Positions 8,654-14,819 of a DNA stretch of 64,000 nt are shown piece by piece. How positions within the stretch are numbered: the first letter of the stretch is position 1; each line of letters begins with the position of its first letter. The stretch is from VXPQ01 sp964608315 (GTDB taxonomy: Bacteria; Bacteroidota; Rhodothermia; Rhodothermales; VXPQ01). The stretch covers positions 19,554 to 83,553 of the forward strand of contig CAZSNF010000015.1 in assembly GCA_964608315.1 (NCBI GenBank). Reading direction: 5' to 3'. Position numbers and translations under genes: made by a program. A model generated the notes under the pieces. That model made no database searches, had not been told where the DNA came from, and worked only from the letters and a program-made list of their open reading frames with translations.

Positions 8654-9181
8654 CTACGCTATTTCAAGGAGAATGTCGCCCTTGCCCACCGTATCGCCCG
8701 GCGCAACATGCACGGCCTGCACCGTACCCGCTCGCTCCGTACGCAATTCGTTTTCCATTTTCATGGCTTCCAGCACCAGTACGCCGGTTCCCGCCTCCAC
8801 GACTGCGCCCTGCGCCGCCGCTACAGACAGCACCATGCCGGGCATGGGGGCGTATATTTTGAGCATGTCGCTTTCAGCGCCCCCGGATAACCCGAAACGT
8901 TCAAACAACAACGCCCGGTCGTCTTTCAACGCCACCTCGAACGTACGTCCGCCAATCCCGATCCGCCGCCGGTCCCCGGACGCCTCCAGCACTGTAGCGA
9001 CGTAACTTTTGCCGTCCAGCAGCAGGGCGATGCGCTCCCGCCCAAGGCGCTCGTACGAAAACGGAACGACGCGGCCATCGCATGCAAACCGGTTCGGGCG
9101 GACGGCGATATCCATTTCCCGCCCGGCGCATTCCGCCCGGAAATGCTCGGAAAACTGTTTTGTCGCCTGTTTTGCCGTCAT
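8654..9181 (-). CDS. Biotin carboxyl carrier (biotin/lipoyl-attachment) protein
   Basis: 175-residue protein whose last ~70 residues form a biotinyl domain: APMPGMV, then EAMKMENE with the biotinylated lysine at about residue 141, then APGDTVGKGDILLEI. Residues 1-100 resemble the N-terminal part found in carrier subunits of acyl-CoA carboxylases (propionyl-/acetyl-CoA type). No carboxylase or carboxyltransferase gene is adjacent in the window; the next gene in the operon is the SDR. Its partner enzymes must lie elsewhere. The upstream region contains a degenerate element end and the divergent small gene at 9283. Confidence 0.85.
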   Translation of the reverse strand: MTAKQATKQFSEHFRAECAGREMDIAVRPNRFACDGRVVPFSYERLGRERIALLLDGKSYVATVLEASGDRRRIGIGGRTFEVALKDDRALLFERFGLSGGAESDMLKIYAPMPGMVLSVAAAQGAVVEAGTGVLVLEAMKMENELRTERAGTVQAVHVAPGDTVGKGDILLEIA

Positions 9182-9224
9182 GGTTCGAATCGGGAACGCA
9201 ATTTCGTAATATAAGGACGTCAGG

Positions 9225-9323
9225 GGATAATCTGATCAAAACAACTACGCTCAGCACGTCGCTATCGCCCGTAAAGGACGCCATGATTGTATCGTTGACA
9301 TCAGCAGACAACCCGCCGAATCG
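9225..9323. repeat. Degenerate left portion of the MITE-like element
   Basis: From GGATAATCTGATCAAA (9225-9240) to about 9323 the sequence aligns base by base with the end of copy A starting at 6512: the terminus, then CTCAGCACGTCGCTATCGCC against CGATCAGCGCTTCGCGTTCG, then ATGATTGTATCGTTGACATC against ATGACGGCATCGTTGAAATC. It overlaps the presumed promoter, ribosome-binding site and first ~13 codons of the small gene at 9283. Confidence 0.65.
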
Positions 9324-9570
9324 CTCGCGCGCGAAGAAACTGTGGCGCTGGGCGATCATGATCGCCGCCGCGCTCTTCTTTTTCGCCGTCCTGCGCGAAG
9401 CCGCAGACCCCTACGGCGACCAGCCGTATATAGAGATCACGCACGGAGACCATGTCCACTATGTGCCGCGCGATCGGGACCCGAAGGTGCCCCTCAGCAA
9501 ATTCCCCCGGGTTCCGCCGGGCCCGAATGAAATCATCACGCCGGAAGGCCGCGTCGTGCCGAAGGAATAA
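9283..9570 (+). CDS. Small single-pass membrane protein, function unknown
   Basis: 95 residues from ATG 9283, preceded by AAAGGACGCC, a good ribosome-binding site. A short N-terminal stretch rich in Ser/Asn/Arg leads to one membrane helix WAIMIAAALFFFAVL (about 23-37), then an outside segment with ITHGDHVHYVPRDRDPK and a Pro-rich tail ending GRVVPKE. This arrangement predicts an anchored periplasmic peptide. The first ~13 codons lie within a degenerate element copy, so the N-terminus is probably element-derived. The histidine pairs might bind metal, but that is speculation. No homologue recognised. Confidence 0.6.
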   Translation: MIVSLTSADNPPNRSRAKKLWRWAIMIAAALFFFAVLREAADPYGDQPYIEITHGDHVHYVPRDRDPKVPLSKFPRVPPGPNEIITPEGRVVPKE

Positions 9571-9571
9571 A

Positions 9572-9659
9572 GGGTACTCTGATTAGAGCCTGTTAACGCT
9601 GCGAATTCGGGGCATGGCGGACGTGAAGCGCCCTTCGGAAGGCCGCGCCCTGCCGCAAT
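9572..9659. repeat. Internally deleted MITE-like element
   Basis: Begins GGGTACTCTGATTAGAGCC two bases after the stop at 9570 and then jumps to element interior: AACGCTGCGAATTCGGGGCATGGCGGACG followed by GAAGCGCCCTTCGG, the same order as in 14653-14819. The other terminus is lost. It lies between convergent genes, ending just before the TonB-receptor stop. Confidence 0.65.
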
Positions 9660-9662
9660 ACC

Positions 9663-11882
9663 CTACCATAACACCTTGATCAGCAATTTGACGTTGCGGC
9701 CCTGCTCCGGCATGATGCTCTTTACGCGCGACAGATGATCCCGGTATTCGATGTTCGTCGCATTCTCGACGCCGATATCGAAAGTGTACAAAAAGCGGCC
9801 CAGCGAAAGATAGTACTGCGCATGCCCCCCGAACACGACATATCCATCGGTCGGTTCTTCGAACGCGCCCAGACGATCCTGACGACGGGCCGCCTCTGCA
9901 GAACCGGATATTCTGATTTTTCCGCTGGCGTACGCCGCTTCCACACGCCCCCGCAAGGGAGGAATAAAGGACATCGATTCGTCGACGTCGATCAACGTGC
10001 CCCGGACATACGCGCCCGACCCGGAAAGCGTTACGGAAGAGAACATTTGCAGCGCAAAGGAAGCCTCTGACCCCGTCATGCGCACCGTCGATCCGGTTTG
10101 CTGATATACCGGGAGGAGCGTACGTACGTTGAGCTGGCCCGTGTTTCGGGGATAAATGTAATCCCGGACATAGTTGTGATACGCGTTCAGCGATCCGGAA
10201 AAACGCTCGCCGCGGTATTCTGCGAACGCCTCAAGGCCCAGTCCCTTTTCCACGCTCAGGTCCGCATTGCCTATCTCGAACGTATAGGCCGCCAAATGAG
10301 GCCCCGCCGAGAAAAGTTCTTCGATACCCGGTACGCGAATGGAGCGTACGCCGCCCACGCCCGCGAAAGCGTCGCTTCCGAATCGACGCAAGACACGAAA
10401 AGAACCGGAAAAACCCCCGACCGTTCGGTTGCGAACCCGACCTGCGCGCGTTTCCACGCCCACGACGCCGGGACGCACGGCGCGAAAATCGTAGCGAAGC
10501 GCTCCCTGCAGCGACAGGCTTCTCAGGTTGATATCCTGATACCGGAAGACCGCCGCCGTCCATTCCCGCGAATCCGGCGTGAACGTAAGCCCGCCGGAAG
10601 CAAAATCGCGATGTCCAGCCCAAAAGCCAGTCAAGCGGGAACTTCTCTGATTGTGAACGCGCGAAAGAAAGCGCCCGTAATACGACAAAAGCCCGAATTC
10701 GACGCCGAGCGCACCGTTTGATTCGTACTCCTGATGCAGATACCTCGTAAACGATCCCTCGAATTCGAGATGCGATAACCGGGGAACCTTATCCAGAAGC
10801 AGGCCCTTCGTTTTCAGGTGACGGCGGGACAGATCAATGTCCACGCCGTTCGGATGCGCCCCGACGAATCCGCCCGGTATGCCATACCGGGACGCGTAAT
10901 AACTGCCCGAAACGCCCGCATGCCCCCATGAGCCAAGACGGCTTATTCCAAACGAACCGTTGCCGGTAGTCAAGGCGGTATTGGTCAATACGCCGACCGG
11001 CGTGGATACGTCCCCCGAATTGCGCATACTGCCGTCGGCGCGCACGGCGAAACCGGCCGCGGGCGTCTCAACGCTGAACCCGCCCGAAATCCCGTCGTTG
11101 ACGGATTGCCCCTGAAGCACGCCGACGACATGCGTCTCCGAAGGCATGGCCTCGGGCACATACCCGCGGACCGCATTCACCACGCCGCCCAGCGCACTTG
11201 AGCTGTAAAGCAACGCGGCCGGTCCGCGAATCACCTCAATCCGTTCCGTCAGCAGCGGATCTATCGTCACCGCATGATCGGCGGACGTGGCGGACAGGTC
11301 ACCGGTCCGCCCGCCATCCTCCATAACGAGCAACCGCTCGCCGCCCAGGCCTCGAAGCACGGGTCGGGCGGGCGCGGGACCCATGGATCGGATGGAAATG
11401 CCGGGCTCGTTGTCGAGCGTTTCAGCGAGCGTCGTTCCGAGATGCTGCCGAAGCCGCTTGCCCCCCATCTCCATATCCGACTCGCGCAGGATATCGGACT
11501 CGCTCTCCCCGACCACCACGACTTCCTCCAGTTCGATCCGGGAAACCGACATGCGCAGCACGACGCGGGACGTATCCGAACCGGCGACGCCAGTCGCAAC
11601 CCGACTTGCCGCCGGCTCATAGCCTACGCGCCAGACTCTGAGCGTATGCGCGCCGGGCGACAGAAAACGAATCTCGAAATGGCCTTGCCGATCCGTTCTG
11701 GCGTTGCGGTTGGCCTCTTCCGCCAGCACCTGGGCATGGCGAACAGGCTCCCCCGTTTCCGCATCCTCGACAGATCCCGCAATCACCGCCGTATGCTGGG
11801 CTTGCAACGCTCCGGCTGTCGCTACCGCACAACACGCTGCAAGCCCGGCCCGGCACAACCATTGGCTTTTGCAACAACGCAT
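9663..11882 (-). CDS. TonB-dependent outer-membrane receptor, ZnuD-like
   Basis: 739-residue outer-membrane receptor. Signal peptide residues 1-29 ending ALQAQ, then a carboxypeptidase-regulatory-like beta domain (~31-115, VIAGSVEDAETGEPVRHAQV), plug domain (~130-250, with EPGISIRSMGPAPARPVLRG and RIEVIRGPAALLYSS), and a C-terminal 22-strand barrel ending in aromatic W. Barrel segment RYGIPGGFVGAHPNGVDIDL followed by a Tyr/His-rich loop resembles zinc receptors of the ZnuD/TdfJ group. It lies 4 bases after a His-rich lipoprotein gene and is presumably co-transcribed with it. Substrate zinc is an inference; another metal is possible. Confidence 0.88.
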   Translation of the reverse strand: MRCCKSQWLCRAGLAACCAVATAGALQAQHTAVIAGSVEDAETGEPVRHAQVLAEEANRNARTDRQGHFEIRFLSPGAHTLRVWRVGYEPAASRVATGVAGSDTSRVVLRMSVSRIELEEVVVVGESESDILRESDMEMGGKRLRQHLGTTLAETLDNEPGISIRSMGPAPARPVLRGLGGERLLVMEDGGRTGDLSATSADHAVTIDPLLTERIEVIRGPAALLYSSSALGGVVNAVRGYVPEAMPSETHVVGVLQGQSVNDGISGGFSVETPAAGFAVRADGSMRNSGDVSTPVGVLTNTALTTGNGSFGISRLGSWGHAGVSGSYYASRYGIPGGFVGAHPNGVDIDLSRRHLKTKGLLLDKVPRLSHLEFEGSFTRYLHQEYESNGALGVEFGLLSYYGRFLSRVHNQRSSRLTGFWAGHRDFASGGLTFTPDSREWTAAVFRYQDINLRSLSLQGALRYDFRAVRPGVVGVETRAGRVRNRTVGGFSGSFRVLRRFGSDAFAGVGGVRSIRVPGIEELFSAGPHLAAYTFEIGNADLSVEKGLGLEAFAEYRGERFSGSLNAYHNYVRDYIYPRNTGQLNVRTLLPVYQQTGSTVRMTGSEASFALQMFSSVTLSGSGAYVRGTLIDVDESMSFIPPLRGRVEAAYASGKIRISGSAEAARRQDRLGAFEEPTDGYVVFGGHAQYYLSLGRFLYTFDIGVENATNIEYRDHLSRVKSIMPEQGRNVKLLIKVLW

Positions 11883-11886
11883 GGCG

Positions 11887-12360
11887 TTACTCCGCCTCCT
11901 CCACGGTAACAGAAATGTCGGGAGTCGTGAAGTCGGCGTGATCGTTGTGCAAAAGTTGAACGCGTATGGCCGTATCGCCCGCCTCGTCTCCTTCCAGCGT
12001 AAACGTCCATCGACCGGGATAGGCTACGGTAACGATTTCGTCGCCCTGAACCACAACGCCGAGGGAAAATTCGTCGTCCAACTCGTCGGCGTGCACCTCC
12101 TCCCCATCGTGATCCAGAAACTCGACGGTGATGTCGCCGGTGGTTTCGCCCTCCGTAACGGTAAGCGACCCGTCTACTTCGGCTTCAAGGACGCGAACCG
12201 CTTCGTCGCCGCCGATGACAAGCGCTACGCCCTCCACTTCCTCGGCGTGATCGTCATGATCGTGGTCATCCTCGGCGGGATTGTCGCAAGCGACCAGTCC
12301 GCCCATAAGAGCGGATACCAATAAAATAACGGCAATGCCGTGCAACCTCGTTGAAAACAT
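11887..12360 (-). CDS. His/Asp-rich lipoprotein of the metal-uptake cluster
   Basis: 157 residues with a lipoprotein signal peptide; lipobox LVAC with the lipidated cysteine at residue 25, followed at 33-38 by HDHDDH, a likely divalent-metal ligand patch. The remainder is an acidic beta-rich domain (GETTGDITVEFLDHDGEEVH and LEGDEAGDTAIRVQLLHNDH) with further histidines. It immediately precedes the TonB receptor, with only 4 bases between them. A periplasm- or surface-facing metal-handling role is inferred from composition and neighbour. No named family recognised. Confidence 0.75.
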   Translation of the reverse strand: MFSTRLHGIAVILLVSALMGGLVACDNPAEDDHDHDDHAEEVEGVALVIGGDEAVRVLEAEVDGSLTVTEGETTGDITVEFLDHDGEEVHADELDDEFSLGVVVQGDEIVTVAYPGRWTFTLEGDEAGDTAIRVQLLHNDHADFTTPDISVTVEEAE

Positions 12361-12425
12361 GGCTCTCCTCTGATTTTTTCAGTGCGTCTTGTAAAAAAAC
12401 GCCGTCGGAACAGCGTTTGGATCAA

Positions 12426-12483
12426 GGATACGTTGGCCCGCAAAGCTCAGAGGCTGAGCAAAGTAGTTTTGACCCGGGTATCC
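12426..12483. repeat. 58-bp miniature derivative of the element family
   Basis: GGATAC at 12426-12431 and GTATCC at 12478-12483 form the ends; inside are GCAAAGCTCAGAGGCTGAG (matching the left interior of intact copies) and TAGTTTTGACC (matching the right end of copy B). It lies between the small Cys/His protein gene and the lipoprotein gene of the metal cluster. No exact flanking duplication remains. Confidence 0.5.
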
Positions 12484-12488
12484 TTACG

Positions 12489-12863
12489 TCAAGACGACAA
12501 GGGAGGAGCGCGTATTGAGCCGTATAAAAAGAAACGGGAAGCCGGTATGGACGGCAAGGCGTACGCCATCGTGCGGACCGGAAACCGCAGCGTCTGGAAT
12601 TGATCGGAAGCCGAAGCGGTCATCGAACAAGCCGCGCACAGCTCGCACGTAAAAACAGGAGCCGGCGTCTGCTCTTCCACCAGAAAATCGGCGCACATAC
12701 CCGCAGAACCGCGCTGCCCGACCTCGGCGGCCTCCCCATGAGCATGCTCCAGCGAGCGAATATGCGACAATTCGTGCCCGAACGGCGCCGCCACCGCGCC
12801 GCACAACAATACGACCAGCAGCAAAAGGCCTGATCGTTCGATATGCGTACGCAGCGAAAACAT
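12489..12863 (-). CDS. Small Cys/His membrane or exported protein of the metal cluster
   Basis: 124 residues. One hydrophobic N-terminal segment (LLLLVVLLCGAVAAP, residues 13-27) acts as signal or anchor. It is followed by HELSHIRSLEHAHGE (His30, 34, 40, 42) and FTCELCAACS (Cys73, 76, 79), a pattern suited to binding a transition metal. The tail is Ser/Pro-rich. It is first in the putative metal operon with the lipoprotein and the receptor, and a candidate operator lies about 110 bases upstream. It resembles short proteins often found beside zinc or copper uptake genes, but I cannot assign a family. Confidence 0.65.
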   Translation of the reverse strand: MFSLRTHIERSGLLLLVVLLCGAVAAPFGHELSHIRSLEHAHGEAAEVGQRGSAGMCADFLVEEQTPAPVFTCELCAACSMTASASDQFQTLRFPVRTMAYALPSIPASRFFLYGSIRAPPLSS

Positions 12864-12959
12864 CTATCCGAATTCCGTGGGCGAGGGAGCGAGCGGAAGC
12901 GCGGATCAGGCCGCGACGAGGAATTGCAGGGATTGTCCCCGCGAGGCGCCTTGCTTCAA

Positions 12960-13010
12960 GGTTACTCTGATTATTGTTACCCTAACAATTTTAGCGCCTG
13001 ATCAGAGCAT
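12960..13010. repeat. Miniature element made of two facing termini
   Basis: GGTTACTCTGATTA (12960-12973) faces TGATCAGAG (12999-13007), reproducing the paired CTCTGAT/ATCAGAG core of the element ends with almost all interior lost. The 17-bp palindrome at 12973-12989 lies between them. Confidence 0.4.
12973..12989. promoter_or_regulatory. Candidate operator: perfect 7+3+7 palindrome
   Basis: ATTGTTA-CCC-TAACAAT, a perfect inverted repeat of 7-bp arms, about 110 bases upstream of the first gene of the putative metal-uptake operon. The GTTA...TAAC core is reminiscent of Fur-family (Zur) sites, although the spacer is shorter than in classical Zur boxes. It also lies at the centre of a collapsed element copy, so chance structure is possible. 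Confidence 0.35.
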
Positions 13011-13099
13011 GGTCAATATATTAAAAAAACAAGGCGAAAGCAACGTTCCGCGAAGCAATTCACCTTATCCTCATTTCGATTCCGCGTACAAGGGCCGCG

Positions 13100-13127
13100 C
13101 CGAGCGAGGCGGTTTTGATCAGGGCCT
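13100..13127. repeat. Element terminus overlapping the def stop codon
   Basis: GAGCGAGGCGGTTTTGATCA matches the right end of copy B (GGGCGAAGCGGTTTTGATCA, ending 35886); the outermost bases are AGGGCCT instead of GAGTATCC. The def stop TGA (13119-13121 on the minus strand) falls inside it. Confidence 0.5.
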
Positions 13128-13685
13128 GTAATCGGCCTCGACTTTTCCGCTGGCGACCTCCCGGAGTTTGCGGCGCAACAGACGGCGACGAAACGCGCTG
13201 ATGCGGTCCACGAAAAAGACGCCCTCCAGATGATCCACTTCATGCTGAATCACGCGCGCCGCCAAACCGCCCGCCTCGATCTCCTGCGCCTGAAAATGAC
13301 GGTCCAGGTACGTCATCCGGATGCGTTCGGGACGGCGAACCGTCTCGACGATGTCCGGAATGGATAAACACCCCTCCTCGAATTCGCTTTCCTCGTCGCT
13401 CTCCTCGATAATTTCAGGGTTGACGAACGCCATGGCTTCCCGAACCTGTTCCTGTTCCCGCGCATGTTCCCGGCCCCCGGCGGGCCGTATTTCCGCCGCT
13501 AGCTCGGCCACGAAGATGCGCTCCGTACGACCCACCTGCGGAGCGGCCAGGCCAATGCCCCCGGCGCGCCGCATGGTCTCGATCATATCGTCGATCAGTT
13601 GGCGAATGCTTGCACTGTCGCCCGGCACTTCGTCGGCGCCGCGGCGAAGGACGGAATCGCCATACAAGCGAATGGGAAGAATCAT
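13119..13685 (-). CDS. def: Peptide deformylase
   Basis: Removes the N-formyl group from nascent proteins. All three family motifs are present: GIGLAAPQ (43-50), EGCLS (104-108) and QHEVDH (147-152), giving Cys106, His148 and His152 as metal ligands and Glu149 as catalytic base. The chosen start, MILPIRLYGD at 13685, gives 188 residues, the normal length; the frame extends upstream but there overlaps ruvX. An acidic insert with EESDEESEFEE precedes motif 2. The start overlaps the ruvX stop by 4 bases (ATGA), indicating translational coupling. The stop codon lies in an element terminus. Confidence 0.95.
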   Translation of the reverse strand: MILPIRLYGDSVLRRGADEVPGDSASIRQLIDDMIETMRRAGGIGLAAPQVGRTERIFVAELAAEIRPAGGREHAREQEQVREAMAFVNPEIIEESDEESEFEEGCLSIPDIVETVRRPERIRMTYLDRHFQAQEIEAGGLAARVIQHEVDHLEGVFFVDRISAFRRRLLRRKLREVASGKVEADYRP

Positions 13686-14128
13686 GGAACCGGGCAGGAA
13701 GTCGATTCCTGCGTTTCGTCTATGTAATCCTGAAGAATGACCGCCGCCGCCGCCGCATCTACTCGTTCCTTTCGGCAACGGGCTTTCTTGCGGACGCCCG
13801 CCCGGAACAGTAATTTTCTTGCCCGAACCGAGGAATGCCGTTCGTCCTGCATCACCACGTTTTTTTCGGGAAAACGACTGGACAACCGGCGAACGAAAGA
13901 GCGAACGACCTCCGTAGCCGCTCCTTCTTCGCCCGACAACGTCAAAGGCCACCCCACCACGATCGTATCGAATCCGGGATCCTCATGCAGGCGCGCCAGC
14001 GCTTGCAACGCCTCCTCGCCGGAATACGCTCCGACCGATTGCGCATACAGCCGAAACGGATCGGATATGGCCAGGCCGACGCGCTGCGCGCCATAATCGA
14101 CGCCGACGATGCGAGGCAAAGCGTTCAT
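13682..14128 (-). CDS. ruvX: Putative Holliday junction resolvase / pre-16S rRNA nuclease (YqgF/RuvX)
   Basis: 148-residue RNase H-fold nuclease involved in 16S rRNA 5' maturation. The first catalytic aspartate is in GVDYGAQRVGLAISDP (residues 9-24), the second acidic residue in TIVVGWPLTLSGEEG, then the QDERHSSVRA motif and a C-terminal VDAAAAAVILQDYID segment with the last catalytic Asp. Length is typical (about 140). It overlaps def by 4 bases. The half element E lies 17 bases upstream of its start. Confidence 0.9.
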   Translation of the reverse strand: MNALPRIVGVDYGAQRVGLAISDPFRLYAQSVGAYSGEEALQALARLHEDPGFDTIVVGWPLTLSGEEGAATEVVRSFVRRLSSRFPEKNVVMQDERHSSVRARKLLFRAGVRKKARCRKERVDAAAAAVILQDYIDETQESTSCPVP

Positions 14129-14144
14129 GACCGGAATACGCTGG

Positions 14145-14226
14145 GGATACTCTGATTAAATCTGCAAAGTTCAGAGGCTGCGAGGGGCGCTCTGGCAAGG
14201 AATGACGAAGCAGCGTGGCAGGCCCC
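14145..14226. repeat. Half element E (left half)
   Basis: 82 bp running from terminus GGATACTCTGATTAA through GCAAAGTTCAGAGGCTGCGA, the left stem arm, AAGGAATGACGAAGC and up to GGCAGGCCCC in the loop, where homology to copies A-D stops. The broken end abuts the HU gene stop (14231). Together with 14653-14819 it accounts for about 249 of 254 bp of one element. Confidence 0.75.
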
Positions 14227-14230
14227 GGGT

Positions 14231-14638
14231 TTACGACGAATTGGCGGCGTCCGCATCGCGCTTGTCGCCTGCGGATGCGCCGCCGTCCGCCGGCGACAAG
14301 GGAACCCGCAATACTTCCCGCAACCGCTTCCCCGGACGAAAGTGCGTCTTGCGGCGACTGGGAATGAAGACCGTCTCGTTTGTCCTCGGATTGCGGGCCT
14401 TCGGCTTGGGGCGGGTCTTCTTGACCTCGAACACGCCGAATTCGCGCAGCTCAATGCGAACCTCCGGATCCGCATCCATCATAATGTCGCGGAGAGCGCC
14501 AAGCACCGCGCGAACCCAGGGATCCGCCTTGTACACGGGCTCGTCCATGGTTTCGGCCACGCGACGGGCCACGTCTTTTCGGGTTTGCGTACGGGATGGG
14601 GAGGGCATGATCGTCGTCTTTAACGCACTGTTATCCAT
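14231..14638 (-). CDS. HU/IHF-family DNA-binding protein
   Basis: 135-residue nucleoid protein. The N-terminal helical part is TRKDVARRVAETMDEPVYKA...VLGALRDIM; the beta-arm region shows RIELREFGVFEVKKTRPKPKARNPRTNE, the conserved GxF and RxGRNPxT-like core, then FRPGKRLREVL. HU itself is about 90 residues; the extra N-terminal ~10 and C-terminal ~25 residues (Ser/Ala/Asp-rich DGGASAGDKRDADAANSS) extend the fold. A start at 14608 (MPSPSRTQ) is also possible. The gene is bracketed by two half elements. Confidence 0.88.
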   Translation of the reverse strand: MDNSALKTTIMPSPSRTQTRKDVARRVAETMDEPVYKADPWVRAVLGALRDIMMDADPEVRIELREFGVFEVKKTRPKPKARNPRTNETVFIPSRRKTHFRPGKRLREVLRVPLSPADGGASAGDKRDADAANSS

Positions 14639-14652
14639 AAGGATACAATATA

Positions 14653-14819
14653 GGATACTCTGATTAAACCTGTTTCGATCAGCGCCGCTTCGCGTTCGCG
14701 CGAACAGGAGATTGTGACGGCGTCGTCGAAATCAGCGGTAAACGCTGCGGATTCGGAGCATGGCGGACGCGAAGCGCCCTTCGGGAGGCTGCGAGAGACG
14801 CACTGGCATGTCATTCCTC
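14653..14819. repeat. Half element F (right half, inverted)
   Basis: 167 bp from terminus GGATACTCTGATTAAACC through the CGCTTCGCGTTCGCGCG arm, GGATTCGGAGCATGGCGGACG, GAAGCGCCCTTCGGGAGGC and the stem arm to GAGGAATGA (14811-14819, read on the minus strand) in the loop. Homology to intact elements ends there, exactly where the rel stop codon is. Its orientation is opposite to that expected for a continuation of half E. Confidence 0.75.

Noticed and set aside
9182..9197. GGTTCGAATCGGGAAC resembling a tRNA T-arm
   Set aside because: No acceptor, anticodon or D-arm can be built around it, and it overlaps the start of the biotin-carrier gene.
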